DNA of 41,184 nucleotides. It comes from Hondaea fermentalgiana. Taxonomy: Eukaryota; Sar; Bigyra; Thraustochytrida; Thraustochytriidae. The notes beneath the pieces were generated by a model. That model saw nothing but the letters and a program-made list of their open reading frames with translations, was not told the DNA's origin and ran no database searches. Position 1 is the first letter of the stretch. Every line of letters starts with the position of its first letter. The DNA lies in NCBI GenBank assembly GCA_014084085.1, contig NPFB01000090.1:46188-87371 (forward strand), read 5' to 3'. This document shows, piece after piece, positions 37,568-41,184 of the stretch. Position numbers and translations under genes: made by a program.

Positions 37568-39646
37568 ATGTATCTCCCAGGATCCCAGGAACTGGTCGAG
37601 ATCGTGAAGCGCGCGGAGAAGCAGGAGACGTCGGAGACGGAGGTTGTTGAGAAGGAGATCGAGGAGCAGGAGAGCGAGCAGGAGAAGATGAGCAAGGCCC
37701 AGAAGGGGAGAACGTGGATGGTGGAGGTGAACGATGAGGTGGTGTGGTCGTTCTGCGAGGTCGATGACTGCATGAGCGTGCAGGTGCTCAAGGAAAAGGT
37801 GATGCGGGCCATGGGAGACGAGGCCAAGGTCCCGGACGCGCTGGCCATCCGGACCGGACTCAGCGCGCTGACGACGGTGGAGAGTGATGAGGGCCTTCGG
37901 GCCACGATTGCTAACCTGCCCGACTACACGGTCGTGGTGCCCGTCTTTGACGCAGCTGTTGAGCCGAAGGTGGCGAATACCGCGTCCGATTCTGCCGTCA
38001 AGGCGGAGGACGACGCCGAAGTCGTGAGCAAGAGCGTCGCTGCCAAGGTCGTTGCTGATGACCTTGACGAGAACATGACCGACGACGAGGACGAGGACAT
38101 GATGGACGATGGTGACGATGATGACGAGGACGACGGCTCGGACGATCAGCGTGCCGAGGACTTCATCGCGGCTATCGCGGCCGAGGATGATGCGCCCAAG
38201 GTCGACGACAGCGTTGCCAAGTTCGCTTCACTCTTCCCGGACGAGACCACCAAGGTCAGCTTTCTGCTCTTTGCGGTCAACGGAAAGACGCGTCGGCTTT
38301 CGAAGCGCGGCATTGAAACCAAGTCCGCCAAGCCTCTCAAGCTTGAGGAGGCCCTCAAGTATGAGGACATTCTCCTCGGTAGCATGTCTCCCGATGAGAT
38401 TGCTCTTGTGCTCTGCACCTTTCGCATCAAGCCCTGGAAGCTTCGCCGTGTCGGCCTCGGCCGTCTCGGATTTGCTATGAAGGAGGTCAAGATGCGTCGC
38501 AAGTACATGCGTCGCTTTGGCGAAGGGCACCCTCCTCCCCCGCATGGCTTTGGTCATCGCCACCACCACGACCACCACCATCGCGGCGGTCCTGGTGGAC
38601 ATCACCATGGTGGCTTCGGCGGCCCTCATCACGGTGGACCCGGACGCCCGGGCATGCACTTTCCCGGTGAAGGCATGCCGTGGATGGGCCCTGGTGGCCC
38701 CCAAGGTCCCTTTGGTGGACCTCATGGTCCCTTTGGTGGCCCTCAAGTTCCCTTTGGCGGACCTCATGGTCACAAGGGCAAGGGCCGCTTCGGAGGTGGT
38801 CGTCATGGAGGCCCTTGGGGCGGCCCCGGCTCGTGGGGCGGCCCCGGCTCGTGGGGTGGCCCCGGCTCGTGGGGTGGCCGCGGCCATCACAACCACTTTG
38901 GTGGCCCTCCTCCCCCGCCTCCTCCTCCCCCGGCAGGACCTTTTGGCGCCAAGCCCGACGCTTCTGAGGGTGATGCGAAGCCCTCGAATGACGCCGATGC
39001 TGGAGTGCCTGAATCCTTTGGCGGGTGGGGATGGGGTGGCCCGTGGGCTCATCATGGTGGTCCCCCTCATCATCATCATCATCATCACCACCCCCACCAC
39101 CATCGTCATGGACCTCCCGGAGGTCGCGGCCGCGGTCGTGGCGGACGTCACCGTTGCCGTGGCCGTGGCAACCACCCTGGCCAGGCCAAAAAGATGGCCC
39201 GCTTCGTCGCGCACAAGTCGGTGCCCGACGGTGCCAAGATGGTCCCGCTGACCATTTTCGGCAAGAAGTGGCGCGTGCGCAACGACGCCGCCGATGCCTG
39301 GCCCTCTGCTGCCAGCATTGTGACGATCGGCGGTGATGATCTCACCACGGATGCCACCAAGGCGCCCCGCGTTGGTCCCCTCGCTCCCGGCGAAGAGACT
39401 GTAGTGGAAATCTCACCTCTTCGTGCCCCGGAACAAGCTGGGCTCTACAAGTCTTTCTTCCGCCTCGAGGGAGACTCTGGCCGCTTTGGTCAGCGTCTTT
39501 GGTGCGAGATTCTCGTTCCGGAGGGTGCTGAAGAGGGCGCCGACGATGGAAAGCACTCTGATGCCTCTCGCGATAGCCAGCAATGGCTCGAGATTTCTGC
39601 CAAGGACGCTTCGGCTCCGGAGCAGAGTGCTGACGCGAAGCAGTGA
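37568..39646 (+). CDS. NBR1-type FW-domain protein with Gly/His/Pro-rich low-complexity region
   Basis: A 692-residue single-exon protein. Order of parts: charged, probably coiled-coil N-terminus (1-45); a small folded-looking region (48-130); an acidic Asp run (about 160-195); a second folded-looking region (205-315); a Gly/His/Pro-rich segment (about 318-535) with HHHHHHHH, repeated GPFGGPH/Q units and four WGGPG-type units encoded by an 18-bp tandem repeat; an RGRGRGG patch; then an FW (Four-Trp) domain at about 540-650 with KKWRVRNDAADAWPSAASIV and APGEETVVEI. The FW fold is known from NBR1 and ILRUN. Near the C-terminus WLEI at 673-676, with upstream acidic and Ser residues, fits the Atg8-interacting pattern W-x-x-L/I/V. 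No ZZ or UBA domain is seen. A role as an autophagy or condensate receptor is inference. An ATG at 37688 is an alternative start. Confidence 0.82.
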   Translation: MYLPGSQELVEIVKRAEKQETSETEVVEKEIEEQESEQEKMSKAQKGRTWMVEVNDEVVWSFCEVDDCMSVQVLKEKVMRAMGDEAKVPDALAIRTGLSALTTVESDEGLRATIANLPDYTVVVPVFDAAVEPKVANTASDSAVKAEDDAEVVSKSVAAKVVADDLDENMTDDEDEDMMDDGDDDDEDDGSDDQRAEDFIAAIAAEDDAPKVDDSVAKFASLFPDETTKVSFLLFAVNGKTRRLSKRGIETKSAKPLKLEEALKYEDILLGSMSPDEIALVLCTFRIKPWKLRRVGLGRLGFAMKEVKMRRKYMRRFGEGHPPPPHGFGHRHHHDHHHRGGPGGHHHGGFGGPHHGGPGRPGMHFPGEGMPWMGPGGPQGPFGGPHGPFGGPQVPFGGPHGHKGKGRFGGGRHGGPWGGPGSWGGPGSWGGPGSWGGRGHHNHFGGPPPPPPPPPAGPFGAKPDASEGDAKPSNDADAGVPESFGGWGWGGPWAHHGGPPHHHHHHHHPHHHRHGPPGGRGRGRGGRHRCRGRGNHPGQAKKMARFVAHKSVPDGAKMVPLTIFGKKWRVRNDAADAWPSAASIVTIGGDDLTTDATKAPRVGPLAPGEETVVEISPLRAPEQAGLYKSFFRLEGDSGRFGQRLWCEILVPEGAEEGADDGKHSDASRDSQQWLEISAKDASAPEQSADAKQ
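38812..38883 (+). repeat. 18-bp tandem repeat inside the FW-domain gene
   Basis: About four copies of an 18-bp unit of the form GGCGGCCCCGGCTCGTGG encode successive WGGPGS units. The copies are nearly identical at the DNA level, which points to recent expansion. Confidence 0.85.
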
Positions 39647-40100
39647 GCAATGGACCGAGGGCTTTTCATCTCATTCCATCCCATCCCATTTACGCTTTTG
39701 ATTCTTCAAGCAAAAGCTCCAGACGTGGAGGCGGGCTTACGTAACCCCGCAGACCACGCTCCTTACATTTCATCTCATAAATCCAGTTAACGATGTCCAT
39801 CCCGTGCCTTACTTTTTCTGTTCTTTCTTTTTTCCCGCTTTGCGTCCTTCTCGTAGGCTAGTGCGATTTGTACCGGTGGGGTCACGCGCGGTGTGTCTTC
39901 AGTTTTTCGCCTTGAAGTCCGGGCAAATATTCGCGCGCGCGCCAACAGCGTACAGCACCAATCAATCATGTTCTCAAGATAAATGACATTGCTGAAAATT
40001 CTTGTTTAGTTGCTTCATTCGCAATCCTGATCCTGCCCTGATGGGAACGAAAAGGAGATCTTATTATAATCTCGTTCCTATTTTTGGCGAGAAGCCCATT
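39647..40100. other. Convergent intergenic region
   Basis: Contains the 3' ends of the FW-domain gene (plus) and the small secretory protein gene (minus). It includes a CATCCCATCCCATTT run near 39680. No further gene is visible. Confidence 0.5.
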
Positions 40101-40703
40101 TTACTTGTAGTTGAAGCAAAGGTAAGGCTGGTATGTATCGAGACCAGTCCACTTCTTCGTCCCGCATTTATCGCAGTTCCAACCCCCGCTCCAGCAAAAT
40201 TTGCATGTGTAAGACCAATGCTCATAGACAGCAATTCCACCGGTAAGATCTCCAACATCGTAGCTGTACTTTTTGCCTCTGAGAATCAGCTCCTTTAGGG
40301 CTTTCGCACCAAGTTTAGACAAGTCTTTGCCAATAGTTTTGCCAAGATAAATGAAGGGGCCCGCAGGTCCGAAAACGAACATTGTGGCCGCGATGATGTA
40401 CTGGGCATGATTTAGATGCTTGCCCCAGAGAACGAGGTCGCACTTGTCCTCAATCTTGGCCTTGACAGAATTGATGTTGTTCAGTAGGCCGCGTCCATCA
40501 TCGACCGAATCGATGGCCCAAAGACGGCGGTCGGCGTCGGGGTCGACCTCTTCCACATCTTCCGGAAAGTAAGAGAACACGCCAGGACGCACCTCTGTCG
40601 GAAGAGCAATCTCCGTGGAGTTATCGCCGATGGTGACGTTGTCGCTTGCGTTGGTCGAGAGAACCAAAACAGCCAGCACAACCCCAAAAACCTTGACCAT
40701 CAT
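40101..40703 (-). CDS. Small secretory protein with CxxC-x6-CxxC motif, function unknown
   Basis: A 200-residue protein starting with two Met codons and a clear signal peptide (about 1-20, VFGVVLAVLVLSTNA). Sequons NVT and NST follow closely. The middle has a second hydrophobic stretch (about 102-120, YIIAATMFVFGPAGPFIYL), which may be a transmembrane or buried helix. The C-terminal 40 residues hold CKFC (167-170) and CDKC (177-180), a Trp/Gly-rich spacer, and C196; C88 is the only other Cys. Six cysteines could form three disulfides in the secretory pathway, or the two CxxC pairs could bind zinc. I do not recognise the family. The neighbour is the FW-domain gene in convergent orientation. 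Confidence 0.75.
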   Translation of the reverse strand: MMVKVFGVVLAVLVLSTNASDNVTIGDNSTEIALPTEVRPGVFSYFPEDVEEVDPDADRRLWAIDSVDDGRGLLNNINSVKAKIEDKCDLVLWGKHLNHAQYIIAATMFVFGPAGPFIYLGKTIGKDLSKLGAKALKELILRGKKYSYDVGDLTGGIAVYEHWSYTCKFCWSGGWNCDKCGTKKWTGLDTYQPYLCFNYK

Positions 40704-41184
40704 GATTGCTGGTCAACTCGTTGGGATCACGATATGCTTTGAAGGTTTGTTTGGGATCTAGGTTTCTATGCTTGGAGGTTTGTTGGGTTCGGGATTTGCC
40801 GACGTAAAGTTTTGGCCGAACTGCTTGGACATGACAAACGACCTCAGTCATGCACTCTTTGCTTCCTTACTTTCTGCTTTGCATGGCATCTGCAAGCAAC
40901 GCGTCTCGAGCCATACGCTCTTTACCGTGGGACAAATAGACGGAACAGGCTCCAAAATGGAAAAAAACTTACGAACAAGCTCTCCGCTCTCTGGACATTT
41001 GCACCATGGAATCATGTTGACGACCACAAGAACCGGATGGCTGACTCTCGGGAAGGGAGAAGAAAAGAAAAGCTGAAAGGAGGGATTGTTTTCTTCATGT
41101 TTCCGCGAAAGCCTCGAAATTTCTGCCCCGCTGGCCCTGTCCATCTTATTGCGCAAAGGTCCACGCGAACAAGCCTCCCCCCCC
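40704..41184. other. Upstream region of the secretory protein gene, to the window end
   Basis: Short overlapping frames of about 100 codons occur on both strands without family resemblance. It probably contains the promoter of the secretory protein gene. The window ends in a run of C residues. Confidence 0.45.

Noticed and set aside
38228..39214. A 328-codon minus-strand frame
   Set aside because: It is antisense to the Gly/His/Pro-rich part of the FW-domain gene and has a repetitive composition.
41176..41184. Terminal run of C as a telomere or functional element
   Set aside because: A bare homopolymer at the window edge, with no telomere-like repeat, is more likely a sequence-end effect.

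Overview
This 41 kb window comes from a nuclear eukaryotic genome that is GC-rich and intron-poor. Genes carry Kozak-like starts and have no Shine-Dalgarno sites. Two genes show clear GT-AG introns, and all three introns have CTGAC- or CTGAT-type branch sites. One gene is IFT46, an intraflagellar transport subunit, so the organism builds a cilium or flagellum at some stage. GC-rich, intron-poor, flagellate and heterotroph-like gene content fits a thraustochytrid or labyrinthulomycete-type stramenopile. That assignment is inference; no marker in the window proves it.

Layout. Positions 1-664: a 281-bp-period tandem repeat and spacer. 665-1933 (-): a monofunctional homoserine dehydrogenase with an unusual N-terminal membrane segment. 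3288-4459 (+): ribosomal protein eS1 (S3a), two exons, with a telo-box/HomolE-like motif upstream. 5242-7320 (-): an MEKK/STE11-type MAP3K. About 7.3-20.7 kb: a 13-kb gene desert full of simple repeats, with one possible small gene at its right edge. 22551-23938 (+): a fructose/sedoheptulose bisphosphatase in three exons with a C-terminal transmembrane tail; the tail-coding and 3' sequence is duplicated just downstream. 24504-25274 (-): a cytochrome b561-type mitochondrial protein. 26154-29901 (+): a large RCC1-BTB-BTB protein. 30274-32448 (+): a multi-pass membrane protein with C-terminal TPRs and no recognised family. 32736-34247 (-): IFT46. 34861-36828 (-): a mitochondrial acyl-CoA dehydrogenase of the DmdC (methylmercaptopropionyl-CoA dehydrogenase) type. 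37568-39646 (+): a protein with an NBR1-type FW domain, a long Gly/His/Pro-rich segment and a candidate Atg8-interacting motif. 40101-40703 (-): a small secretory cysteine protein.

The genes look like independent transcription units and not a cluster with one function. Several share divergent promoters: homoserine dehydrogenase/eS1, cytochrome b561/RCC1-BTB and acyl-CoA dehydrogenase/FW protein. The most interesting items are the FW-domain protein as a possible autophagy or condensate receptor, the tail-anchored bisphosphatase with its duplicated tail, the membrane-anchored homoserine dehydrogenase, the orphan TPR membrane protein and the gene desert. Start codons were set at real ATGs; longer reading frames in some genes extend upstream only through GTG or TTG codons and were not used.
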